Shown here in pieces: positions 18,139 to 25,054 of a DNA stretch of 55,710 nt. Both the position numbers and the translations under genes were made by a program. Numbering within the stretch: the first letter of the stretch is position 1; every line of letters starts with the position of its first letter. Under the pieces are notes generated by a model, which had not been told where the DNA came from, ran no database searches, and saw nothing but the letters and a program-made list of their open reading frames with translations. Location: NCBI GenBank assembly GCA_910577665.1, contig CAJTOJ010000005.1, positions 1 through 55,710 on the forward strand, in the 5' to 3' direction. This stretch comes from an uncultured Acetatifactor sp. Its GTDB lineage: Bacteria; Bacillota; Clostridia; Lachnospirales; Lachnospiraceae.

Positions 18139-18395
18139 TTTCATATCCTCCTAAGATTCGTCTTTGCTCCTATATCTGAAAATATTGTAACCAGTGTACT
18201 GACCTGTTTCCATTTCACCAGATCACTTGCCCGAATTTCCATCTGCCACGTTGTCGTAAGCTGGCAATGCCATCGCATAGCCTCCTTCCGCCTCCTTGCA
18301 GACTGTAAATCCATTCTGCATCCTATAAATGAAAAGAATGAATCAATACACCAGCGCCTTCCCGTTCACAACAGGCACCTTGCTATGACTTCCGC

Positions 18396-19079
18396 TTATT
18401 CTACAACAGCCACCATGCTGTGCCTCACCACACTGTCCCGGTAGGTATACCCTTTCTGTAGCTCCTGGGCTACTATCCCGGACTCATATTCTTCGCTGGT
18501 TGTCTGCATCACCGCATTGTGCAGATTGGGGTCAAACTCCTTCCCCACCGCCTCAATGGGCTTCACACCCAGGTTCTCCAGCTCTGTCATGAACTGCTTG
18601 TAGATCCGGTTCATGCCATCTACGAAAGGATCCTCTTTCTTATCCTCTGGTACGGTAGCCAGCCCTCTCTCAAAATTGTCCACCACAGGGAGCATTTTCT
18701 CAATTACACTCTTGGCCCCTGTCTCGAACATTGCATGCTTTTCCTTCTCCGTCCGGTTGCGGAAGTTCTCGAATTCTGCCAGCTGACGCTTCACCTTGTC
18801 TTCCAGCTGGCTGATCTGCTCCTTGTATCCTTCGGCCTTTTTGTCCAGCTTCGCCTGCTTCCTGGCGGCCCGCTTCTCGGCCCAGGTCCTGGGATCCTCG
18901 CCTTCCGGTGCTTCCTCTGGCTCTTCCGGTCCGGACTCCTCCCCGGTGCCTTCCTCCTGCATCCCTTCCGGCTGCTCCATTGCAGCTTCCCCGCAAGCCT
19001 CTTCCTGCTTAGGCTTTTCCTCTTTTCTGTCAGGCGCTGTCTCTTCTGCCATCTCCATATCTTTTTCCTGTTCCGCCAT
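18396..19079 (-). CDS. grpE: Nucleotide exchange factor GrpE
   Basis: The 227-residue protein has a long acidic, low-complexity N-terminal region, a coiled coil (EGYKEQISQLEDKVKRQLAEF...) and the GrpE beta-wing domain ending GYTYRDSVVRHSMVAVVE, where the family signature is seen. It releases ADP from DnaK. The start at 19079 has AAAGGA eight bases upstream. It lies 47 bases after hrcA. The 257 bases between grpE and dnaK hold short frames with ribosome binding sites, listed among the findings. Confidence 0.96.
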   Translation of the reverse strand: MAEQEKDMEMAEETAPDRKEEKPKQEEACGEAAMEQPEGMQEEGTGEESGPEEPEEAPEGEDPRTWAEKRAARKQAKLDKKAEGYKEQISQLEDKVKRQLAEFENFRNRTEKEKHAMFETGAKSVIEKMLPVVDNFERGLATVPEDKKEDPFVDGMNRIYKQFMTELENLGVKPIEAVGKEFDPNLHNAVMQTTSEEYESGIVAQELQKGYTYRDSVVRHSMVAVVE

Positions 19080-19126
19080 AATATCAGTCCTTTCTCTATA
19101 TTGATCAGAAAAATGTATAACCTGCC

Positions 19127-20155
19127 TCATTTATCATGATATAGCTCGTCAAGCTGGGTCTGGATGGTCCTGAGGGTGCCTACTACTTTGTCATAATCCA
19201 TCCGCTTGGGTCCCACAATACCGATGGTGCCTTTCATACCACCTCCCAGTTCATAAGTGGCAGTGACCACGCTGCAGTCTTCCATGCTCTTTACCTGGGT
19301 CTCGGAACCAATGTAGACCTGGATCCCCGTGTTGCATCCATCCGGTGTGGCATCCTGTAACAGTGCTCCCAACAGTTTTTTTTCTTCAAATGTATTGATC
19401 AGCTCACTGGCCTTCTGGTGGTCTGCCAGTTCGGGGTAACGGAAAATATTATTGGCACCGCTGGTGTATACCTCCAGGTCTTCCTCCGACCGGATGGCCT
19501 CCGCCACCGCATCAATGACCTCACTGACAATATCGCTGTGGATCCCTGCCTGCTGTTTCATGACAGATATCATTTCCAGGTTGATCTCGTTAATGGACAG
19601 TCCGTTCAGGAACGTATTCAGCAGGATGTTCAGCTTCAATAACGTCTCATCCGTCAGCTCCTCATCCACTGGCAGGATATGGTTCTTAATCACATTGCCC
19701 TCCACCACGATCACCGCCAGAAGCTGTCCTGCATCTACCCGGGAAAGCTGGATAAATTTTAATTTGTTCCGCTTGATCTGAGGTGCAGAGACCATGGTAG
19801 CGTACTGTGTATTCTGGGCCAGAACCCTGGCCACCTGCTTCAGCAGGGTCTCCATCCTGTCCTGCCGCTGCACCAGCACTTCCTTCATCTCCACCACTTC
19901 CCGCTCCTTCTCCTCCATCATGGTATCCACATAGAAACGATACCCCTGGTCTGATGGAATCCGTCCTGCGGAAGTGTGAGGCTGTAGGATATAGCCCATC
20001 TCCTCCAGATCAGCCATCTCATTCCGGATCGTGGCGGAACTCAAATTAAGGTCAGTGTACTTTGAAATGGTGCGGCTTCCCACCGGCTCTCCTGTCTCCA
20101 GGTAAGTACGGATCACCGCCTGCAGGATTTTCTTCTTCCTATCATCCAGCTCCAC
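19127..20155 (-). CDS. hrcA: Heat-inducible transcription repressor HrcA
   Basis: The 342-residue repressor has an N-terminal winged helix (ETGEPVGSRTISKYTDLNLSSATIRNEM, about residues 20-47) and PHTSAGRIPSDQGYRFYVD, both family hallmarks, followed by a GAF-like dimerisation domain. It binds CIRCE and represses class I heat-shock genes; GroEL is the known corepressor partner in B. subtilis. The start codon is GTG at 20155, with GGGAGG nine bases upstream. A CIRCE site lies just upstream, so the gene is autoregulated. Confidence 0.97.
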   Translation of the reverse strand: MELDDRKKKILQAVIRTYLETGEPVGSRTISKYTDLNLSSATIRNEMADLEEMGYILQPHTSAGRIPSDQGYRFYVDTMMEEKEREVVEMKEVLVQRQDRMETLLKQVARVLAQNTQYATMVSAPQIKRNKLKFIQLSRVDAGQLLAVIVVEGNVIKNHILPVDEELTDETLLKLNILLNTFLNGLSINEINLEMISVMKQQAGIHSDIVSEVIDAVAEAIRSEEDLEVYTSGANNIFRYPELADHQKASELINTFEEKKLLGALLQDATPDGCNTGIQVYIGSETQVKSMEDCSVVTATYELGGGMKGTIGIVGPKRMDYDKVVGTLRTIQTQLDELYHDK

Positions 20156-20179
20156 AGAAAGTACCCTCCCTTCTTGTTA

Positions 20180-20206
20180 TTAGCACTCAACCCGGAAGAG
20201 TGCTAA
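20180..20206 (-). promoter_or_regulatory. CIRCE operator (HrcA binding site)
   Basis: A perfect inverted repeat TTAGCACTC-N9-GAGTGCTAA lies just downstream of the predicted hrcA transcription start. This is the consensus site of HrcA. Confidence 0.97.
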
Positions 20207-20217
20207 CATCTGCTAAT

Positions 20218-20246
20218 AAAATAGCACTTACCCTATCTATTGTCAA
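20218..20246 (-). promoter_or_regulatory. Promoter of hrcA-grpE-dnaK-dnaJ
   Basis: TTGACA (20246-20241) and TATTTT (20223-20218) are separated by 17 bases on the minus strand. The transcript would start near 20211, immediately before CIRCE. Confidence 0.82.
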
Positions 20247-20286
20247 CTGCTTTTACAGAAAATATTTCTAAAATAAATCTAAAAAG

Positions 20287-20410
20287 GTTACTGTTCACAG
20301 TAACAGATGCGCAGAAATCGCAAGAACAGCGATTTCGTGCACACAGTCCCGGGTTTGTCACGCAAAGAACACGTGAAAACACCTCGCGGCTGTATCGAGT
20401 GAACAGTAAC
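20287..20410 (-). mobile_element. MITE-like element copy B with 8-bp target duplication
   Basis: The terminal repeats GTTACTGTTCAC and GTGAACAGTAAC are perfect, and the 8-bp sequence CTAAAAAG flanks the element on both sides (20279-20286 and 20411-20418). In minus orientation it holds the core CGCGAGGTGTTTTCACG and GCGTGACAAACCCG. Its internal hairpin has the stem GAAATCGC / GCGATTTC, unlike the stems of copies C and D. No coding region is seen. Confidence 0.88.
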
Positions 20411-20441
20411 CTAAAAAGACACCTTATCCATGAAACAAAAA

Positions 20442-20481
20442 CAGTGCCTGTATCCATGCATCATGCATGGACCGGGCACTG
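20442..20481 (-). terminator. Rho-independent terminator of the DUF6465 gene
   Basis: On the minus strand the outer stem CAGTGCC / GGCACTG and the inner stem TCCATGCA / TGCATGGA are followed by TTTTTGTTTC. It lies about 90 bases after the stop codon at 20571. Confidence 0.85.
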
Positions 20482-20570
20482 CTTCCCATATTACTCTGTG
20501 CGGTCATGATACGTAAAATACTGCCGGATTCCTTTCGGACCAGAAAAAGGCGCCGATTCCTTTGTCCGAT

Positions 20571-21056
20571 TTAAATATAGAAGCTCCCTGTGAATTCCCT
20601 GTTCATCACATAATAAACCAGGTTCTCCTCAGGCTTCACATAGAGATCCAGGCTCACCAGGTCTTCCTCTTTCTGGTTCAAGTCATATGTCCACACATCC
20701 TTGGCGATCTTCTCCAGATCTTCCTGGGTGTATGATTTCCCTGCAAACTGAAGATACATGGCAGACCCAAATGCCGCCTTTTTGACAGGCTTCATGGCAG
20801 GTGCCGTTTTTGCTTCCTTGTCTGCTGCTTCCTTCTTTGCAGGCTCTTTGTCTGCCGTTTCTTTCTTTCCGGCGGCCTTCTTTGCAGGTGCTTTTGTGGT
20901 AGTCGCTGATTTTTTCTCTGCCGCAGGCTTCTTTGCCACAGTTTCTTCCTGCACTGGATCCTGGGCCTTTGCCACCTTCTCCGCAGCTGCCACAACTTCT
21001 GTCTTTGCTTCTTCCACAGCCTCTGCTACAGGCTTGGTTGTCTTTCTTGCTGCCAT
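20571..21056 (-). CDS. DUF6465-like protein with Ala/Lys-rich N-terminal half
   Basis: The 161-residue protein has two parts. Residues 1-95 are low-complexity, rich in Ala, Lys and Glu with repeated AAKK-type blocks that resemble histone-like tails. Residues 100-161 form a compact domain (MYLQFAGKSYTQEDLEKIAKDVWTYD...) that I match from memory to DUF6465, found mainly in Lachnospiraceae. The function is unknown; the basic tail suggests contact with nucleic acid or cell wall, which is only inference. GGGAGG nine bases before the ATG at 21056 fixes the start. It has a promoter at 21296-21324, a leader of about 230 bases and its own terminator. Confidence 0.75.
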   Translation of the reverse strand: MAARKTTKPVAEAVEEAKTEVVAAAEKVAKAQDPVQEETVAKKPAAEKKSATTTKAPAKKAAGKKETADKEPAKKEAADKEAKTAPAMKPVKKAAFGSAMYLQFAGKSYTQEDLEKIAKDVWTYDLNQKEEDLVSLDLYVKPEENLVYYVMNREFTGSFYI

Positions 21057-21295
21057 AATAAATTTCCTCCCTTTCTTACAGGAATATGCGGTTCCCCCCG
21101 CAAATATCCCGTAAACACAACTCATAATATCCCCTGTTCTGTAAACGCAGACACAGGCCAGCCCTCTCTGGTTCCTGTCTCCTGCCTACAGAGACCACCG
21201 CAATTTACCAGACAGGCTGCAATACTGAGTGAACAGTATCATATTCTCTACATCTTCAGCATTGTTCTGGATAGTTACGATAACTTACTAGCAAC

Positions 21296-21324
21296 AGTAT
21301 ATGCTATTTTCCGTAAATTGTCAA
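21296..21324 (-). promoter_or_regulatory. Promoter of the DUF6465 gene
   Basis: TTGACA (21324-21319) and TATACT (21301-21296) are 17 bases apart on the minus strand, close to the sigma-A consensus. The leader to the start codon is about 230 bases, unusually long for such a short gene. Confidence 0.85.
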
Positions 21325-21366
21325 CACTTTGCGCAACATCAGTTCCCTTACCGCCAGCTAAAATGG

Positions 21367-21503
21367 TTACTTTTCACGGTCCTGCCGTTCAAAATAACAT
21401 GATGCACAAAAAATGAGTAGAATACGCTCATTTTGGCGCGGGCCGTCTCGGGTTTTATTAAAGTCCGCACAAAAACACCTCGCGGCACCCCATGAAAAGT
21501 AAC
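21367..21503 (-). mobile_element. MITE-like element copy C
   Basis: Terminal repeats are GTTACTTTTCAT and GTGAAAAGTAAC: the G-to-T change at one end is matched by C-to-A at the other. The core CGCGAGGTGTTTTTGTGCG is kept in minus orientation. The internal hairpin stem is AAAATGAG / CTCATTTT. The flanks read CTAAAAATG on the left and CTAAAATG on the right, a target duplication that differs by one A. It abuts copy E. Confidence 0.83.
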
Positions 21504-21510
21504 CTAAAAT

Positions 21511-21665
21511 GTTACTGTTCACTCCCACGCCATTCGCAAAGGCGCTTTCTCGCTGCTTTTCAGCTAACTTTGCTCATAAAATGGCGTTCCCTCCGTCAGC
21601 GCCAATGGAGACATTGTCATGCAAGCATGTGATGTCTTCATGTTGGTTGACGGGTGAACTGTAAC
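21511..21665 (+). mobile_element. MITE-like element copy E, overlapping the uppP 3' end
   Basis: The ends GTTACTGTTCAC and GTGAACTGTAAC match the family, but the 155-bp interior differs from copies A-D; it has its own inverted repeat ACGCCAT / ATGGCGT. The right flank is GCTGAAAT. The left flank, if copy C is removed, becomes GCTAAAAT, seven of eight bases the same. E therefore appears older than C, which inserted at its left edge. E encodes the last 33 residues of UppP. Confidence 0.72.
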
Positions 21666-22505
21666 GCTGAAATAAAGAATCACAACAATGCCCAGCAGGA
21701 TCCGGTACCATCCGAATACCTTGAAATCATGTTTTTTGATATATCCCATCAAAAAGCGCAGTACAAACAGCGATACCACAAAGGACACCACTGTCCCGGT
21801 TCCCAGCAGAAGCAGCTCTTTGGAAGTAAAGGCAGCCCCAAATTTCACCACCTTCAGGAGACTGGCTCCGAACATCACGGGAATAGCCAGAAAAAAGGTA
21901 TATTCCGCCGCCACCTTCCGGGACACCCCGATCAGCAGCGCCCCCACAATGGTAGCGCCAGAACGGGAAGTGCCGGGGAACACCGCAGCGATCACCTGGA
22001 ACACCCCGATCAGCAGCGCCGTCTGATAAGTGATCTGGGACAGACCCGTAATCCTGGGGTGTCTGGATTTGTTCCAGTTCTCTATGATAAGAAAGGCCAC
22101 ACCGAAGATAATCAATGCCAGTGCCACACTGGTAGGGTTGTAAAACAGGGCATTGAATACATCGTCAAACAGAATGCCGATCACAGCCGCAGGCACACAG
22201 GATACCAATATCTTGAACCACAATATCCAGATATCCTTCTTGAACCATGCACCGATCCCTGTCTGTCCCCCTCTCTCCTTCTTCGTCAAGGCAAAAGGCC
22301 AGATCTGGTTCCAGAACAGCACCACCACCGCCAGAATGGCCCCAAGCTGGATCACCACATCAAACATGTCAAAGAATCCTTCGCTGGTACCCTGAAAGGG
22401 CAGGAACTGCTCCACCAGAATCAGATGCCCTGTGCTGCTGATGGGCAGCCACTCCGTAACCCCCTCCACAATACCATAGATAAACGCCTTTATGATCTCC
22501 CACAT
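21564..22505 (-). CDS. uppP: Undecaprenyl-diphosphate phosphatase UppP (BacA)
   Basis: This polytopic membrane enzyme has 313 residues. Family motifs are GIVEGVTEWLPISSTGHLIL (residues 12-31) and FPGTSRSGATIVGALL, which hold the catalytic Glu, Ser and Arg. It removes a phosphate from undecaprenyl diphosphate, recycling the lipid carrier for cell-wall synthesis, and overproduction gives bacitracin resistance. The usual protein ends near YRILLGIVVILYF; here 33 further residues follow (from V281, VTVHPSTN...) that are encoded by mobile element E. The start at 22505 has AAGGAGG upstream. Confidence 0.96.
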   Translation of the reverse strand: MWEIIKAFIYGIVEGVTEWLPISSTGHLILVEQFLPFQGTSEGFFDMFDVVIQLGAILAVVVLFWNQIWPFALTKKERGGQTGIGAWFKKDIWILWFKILVSCVPAAVIGILFDDVFNALFYNPTSVALALIIFGVAFLIIENWNKSRHPRITGLSQITYQTALLIGVFQVIAAVFPGTSRSGATIVGALLIGVSRKVAAEYTFFLAIPVMFGASLLKVVKFGAAFTSKELLLLGTGTVVSFVVSLFVLRFLMGYIKKHDFKVFGWYRILLGIVVILYFSVTVHPSTNMKTSHACMTMSPLALTEGTPFYEQS

Positions 22506-22568
22506 ATGACTCCTCCTTATTTATGCCTCTCCGCCTGCTTCAGCAGACCTACCAGTCATCAACGCAGG

Positions 22569-23420
22569 CTATTTCGCTTCCAGATAGGCCACCAGGCTGC
22601 TGAAACAACGTTCCGCATCCTCATAGCCCTGCCGGTACAAAGCCCTCAGCTTCTCACTGTCCTTCTCCACCCGTCCCACGTTGCCAGCCACCCTGGGACG
22701 GATCACAAAAGCCCTGCCCCGCGCCTGCTGCCTTGCAATATATGCCTGCTGCTGGCCATACCGGACATGACGGTCAGCCATCAGTTCATAGACCTTAGGA
22801 TACTTCATGTAGAATGCCCGGATCAGTGCCAGGTAATTAGACGGCTTTCTCACATAGCCCTCTTCCTTGGTCATGACCACTACATTCTTCCGGTTCCCGT
22901 CCATCACAGACTGCTGTAGGGGAATGGAATCACTGATACCGCCGTCCAGGTAGTACCTGCCGTCTATCTTCACGTTCCTGGATACCAGGGGCAGGGATGC
23001 CGAAGCCCGGATCTTGTCGATATCCTTCTTCATATCCCTGATCCTGAAATACTCCGGCCTTCCGCTCTCAATATCCGTAGCCACACTGTACGCCTTTCCC
23101 TGGTACTGCATAAAGGCCTCGTTGTCATAAGGATACAGGTAATCCGGGATCAAGTGGTAACACATATCCACATTGAACAGATCCCCGCTGGTCACAAGGC
23201 TCTCCACACTGCAGTACCGCCTGGTGTCCAGGTAGTCCACAGAAATGTCAATGGCCCTGCCCCGCTGCTTCGACAGATAGCTGCACATATGACAGGCCCC
23301 TGCCGAGACACCGTATACACTGGAAAAATCGATTCCCCTGTCCAGAAAAAGATCCAGGACCCCGGCAGTGTACACGCCTTTCATGCCGCCGCCCTCCAGA
23401 ACCAGTCCCGCCTGATACAT
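22569..23420 (-). CDS. Patatin-like phospholipase family protein
   Basis: The 283-residue protein shows the patatin catalytic plan: oxyanion loop GGGMKG (10-15), nucleophile elbow GVSAG with Ser39, and the DGG motif with Asp159. Patatin-like enzymes are Ser/Asp-dyad lipid acyl hydrolases; the substrate is unknown. No signal peptide is seen, so it is probably cytoplasmic. AAGGAGG nine bases before the ATG supports the start. It lies 69 bases after the aminotransferase gene and 63 bases before uppP, all on the minus strand. Confidence 0.92.
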   Translation of the reverse strand: MYQAGLVLEGGGMKGVYTAGVLDLFLDRGIDFSSVYGVSAGACHMCSYLSKQRGRAIDISVDYLDTRRYCSVESLVTSGDLFNVDMCYHLIPDYLYPYDNEAFMQYQGKAYSVATDIESGRPEYFRIRDMKKDIDKIRASASLPLVSRNVKIDGRYYLDGGISDSIPLQQSVMDGNRKNVVVMTKEEGYVRKPSNYLALIRAFYMKYPKVYELMADRHVRYGQQQAYIARQQARGRAFVIRPRVAGNVGRVEKDSEKLRALYRQGYEDAERCFSSLVAYLEAK

Positions 23421-23489
23421 ATAGATACGCCTCCTTCACTTCCGATATACCTACATTTCCCATCATGTCGGCGCCGCCGACACAACCAA

Positions 23490-24677
23490 TCAATGATACT
23501 CTGCCTCCACAAACTTCCGGAATGCAGGCAGGGACCGCTCCACCTTCTCCGTGTCAATACAGTACGCCATGCGGAAATAGCCCGGCGCACCGAAGGTATC
23601 CCCAGGTACCAGCACCAGATCGTACTGCAGGGCCTTCTGGCAGAAAGCCTTGGCATCCTCCTCCAGGGCCTTGGGAAAGATGTAGAAGGTTCCCCCTGGC
23701 TTCACGCAGGTAAAGCCCAGCTCCTGCAGGGCCGTATAAAGCAAGTTCCGGTTCCTCTCATAGACGCTTAAGTCTGCCGTCTGGTCAATCACACGTGCCA
23801 CTGCCAGCTGGATGAGGGACGGGGGACAGTTGTGCCCGGTTCCCCTGGAGATCTGTCCGCACATATTCACCATGGTCTCTGCATCCGGGCACCTGGGGTT
23901 CACGGCCACATAGCCGATCCGCTCCCCTGGCAGGGACAGGGATTTGGAGAAAGAATAACACATAATGGTGTTGTCGTAAAACTCCGATACACATGTCACC
24001 TCTGCCCCGTCAAACACAATCTCCCGGTAAGGTTCATCGGAGATCAGATAGATGTTGTGTCCGTACAGGGCAGATTTCTCCCGCAGGATGTCTGTCAGCC
24101 TCTGCAAGGTATCTGCAGAATAGACCACCCCGGAAGGGTTGTTGGGTGTGTTGATCAGCACAGCCATCACCTTAGGACCAAGCATCTCCTGGAACTTCCC
24201 GAAATTGACCTGAAAAGCAGCCGTATCCGGAGGTACGACCTTCAGCTCGGCCCCTGTCAGGTTCACATAAGGCCCATACTCTGGAAAATAGGGGGCAAAT
24301 GTCAGAACCTCATCCCCCGGCTCCGTCACCAGGCGCAGCGCATGGGCCAGCGCCCCTGCCGCACCGGAAGCCATAAAGATATGCTCCTTCCTGTAGGGAA
24401 GCCCGAACCGCCGCTCCAGGGAAGCCGCCACCGCCTCCCGCACGCTGGTGATCCCTAAGCTGGGGCTATACCCATGCAGCTTTCCTGTATCCTGGGTGGC
24501 CAGCAGTTCCATGCAGGCATCCGTAAAAGCCTGTGGCACCGGTACGGAAGGATTCCCCAGGGAATAGTCGAACACATTCCCATAGCCGATCTCCTGCCCA
24601 CGGGCCGTGGCGAACTCCGACAACTGCCTGATCACAGACTTTGCGGAGAGCATGTCCATATATTTCTGTACCAGCAT
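23490..24677 (-). CDS. PLP-dependent class I/II aminotransferase
   Basis: This fold-type I aminotransferase has 395 residues. Visible parts are INTPNNPSGVVY, LISDEPYREIVFDG and the PLP lysine segment SFSKSLSLPGERIGYVA. The family includes aspartate aminotransferase-like enzymes and the exact amino acid is unknown. AGAGG six bases before the ATG at 24677 sets the start; the frame is open to 24728 without support. The end GTFYIFPKA...FGAPGYFRMAYC is normal. No clear promoter is visible in the short part between the gene and mobile element D. Confidence 0.92.
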   Translation of the reverse strand: MLVQKYMDMLSAKSVIRQLSEFATARGQEIGYGNVFDYSLGNPSVPVPQAFTDACMELLATQDTGKLHGYSPSLGITSVREAVAASLERRFGLPYRKEHIFMASGAAGALAHALRLVTEPGDEVLTFAPYFPEYGPYVNLTGAELKVVPPDTAAFQVNFGKFQEMLGPKVMAVLINTPNNPSGVVYSADTLQRLTDILREKSALYGHNIYLISDEPYREIVFDGAEVTCVSEFYDNTIMCYSFSKSLSLPGERIGYVAVNPRCPDAETMVNMCGQISRGTGHNCPPSLIQLAVARVIDQTADLSVYERNRNLLYTALQELGFTCVKPGGTFYIFPKALEEDAKAFCQKALQYDLVLVPGDTFGAPGYFRMAYCIDTEKVERSLPAFRKFVEAEYH

Positions 24678-24762
24678 ATCTTTCCTCTCTTTCTGGCATC
24701 CTGCCCATTTATGCTTCTGCCTGGCCACTCCATATTCTTGTTCCGAATACAGTCTATTTTAC

Positions 24763-24895
24763 GTTACTGTTCACAGGTGCCACCGCGAGGTGTTTTCACG
24801 CACTTTTCGCGTGACAAACCCGAGACAACCTGCGCCAAAACGCCTAATTTGGCGCTTTGTGTGCAGACGTTGCTGTGAGCGGAGTGAACAGTAAC
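24763..24895 (+). mobile_element. MITE-like element copy D with perfect 8-bp target duplication
   Basis: This intact 133-bp copy has the ends GTTACTGTTCAC and GTGAACAGTAAC and is flanked on both sides by TATTTTAC (24755-24762 and 24896-24903). The core CGCGAGGTGTTTTCACGC and GCGTGACAAACCCGAGAC are present, and its internal hairpin has the stem GCGCCAAA / TTTGGCGC. It shares most of its sequence with copy A. Confidence 0.9.
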
Positions 24896-24949
24896 TATTT
24901 TACCACATTTTCTATTGATTACAAGAGAAATAAAACCACTTGTCCCGGC

Positions 24950-24978
24950 TTGAATCAGCGCCAAAAAAATGATACACT
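24950..24978 (+). promoter_or_regulatory. Putative promoter of the large glycosyltransferase gene
   Basis: TTGAAT (24950-24955) and TACACT (24973-24978) are 17 bases apart. The transcript would start about 70 bases before the ATG at 25055. Confidence 0.65.
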
Positions 24979-25054
24979 GTTACAGAAATCGTAAAAACGC
25001 AAAGGATATGTTCCGGGTCATCCTTTGCCCATCATAAAAAGCAGAAGGACAGGA

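Larger units (their letters stand above)
20156..20570. other. Gene-free stretch between hrcA and the DUF6465 gene
   Basis: This 415-base stretch holds the CIRCE operator and promoter of hrcA, mobile element B with its 8-bp flanking repeats, and the terminator of the DUF6465 gene. I see no coding region in it. Confidence 0.85.
21057..21563. other. Gene-free stretch between DUF6465 and uppP
   Basis: This stretch holds the leader and promoter of the DUF6465 gene, mobile element C and the left part of element E. A short palindrome TACTG-N6-CAGTA near 21226-21241 resembles the element ends and may be a worn remnant. No gene is seen. Confidence 0.8.
24678..25054. other. Gene-free stretch between divergent genes
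   Basis: This 377-base region lies between the divergent aminotransferase and glycosyltransferase genes. It holds mobile element D and the promoter of the downstream plus-strand gene. I see nothing else in it. Confidence 0.8.

Noticed and set aside
21654..22919. Plus-strand open frame of 421 codons opposite uppP and the patatin gene
   Set aside because: It is antisense to two clear genes and rich in His, Gln and Pro as expected from a reversed coding strand.
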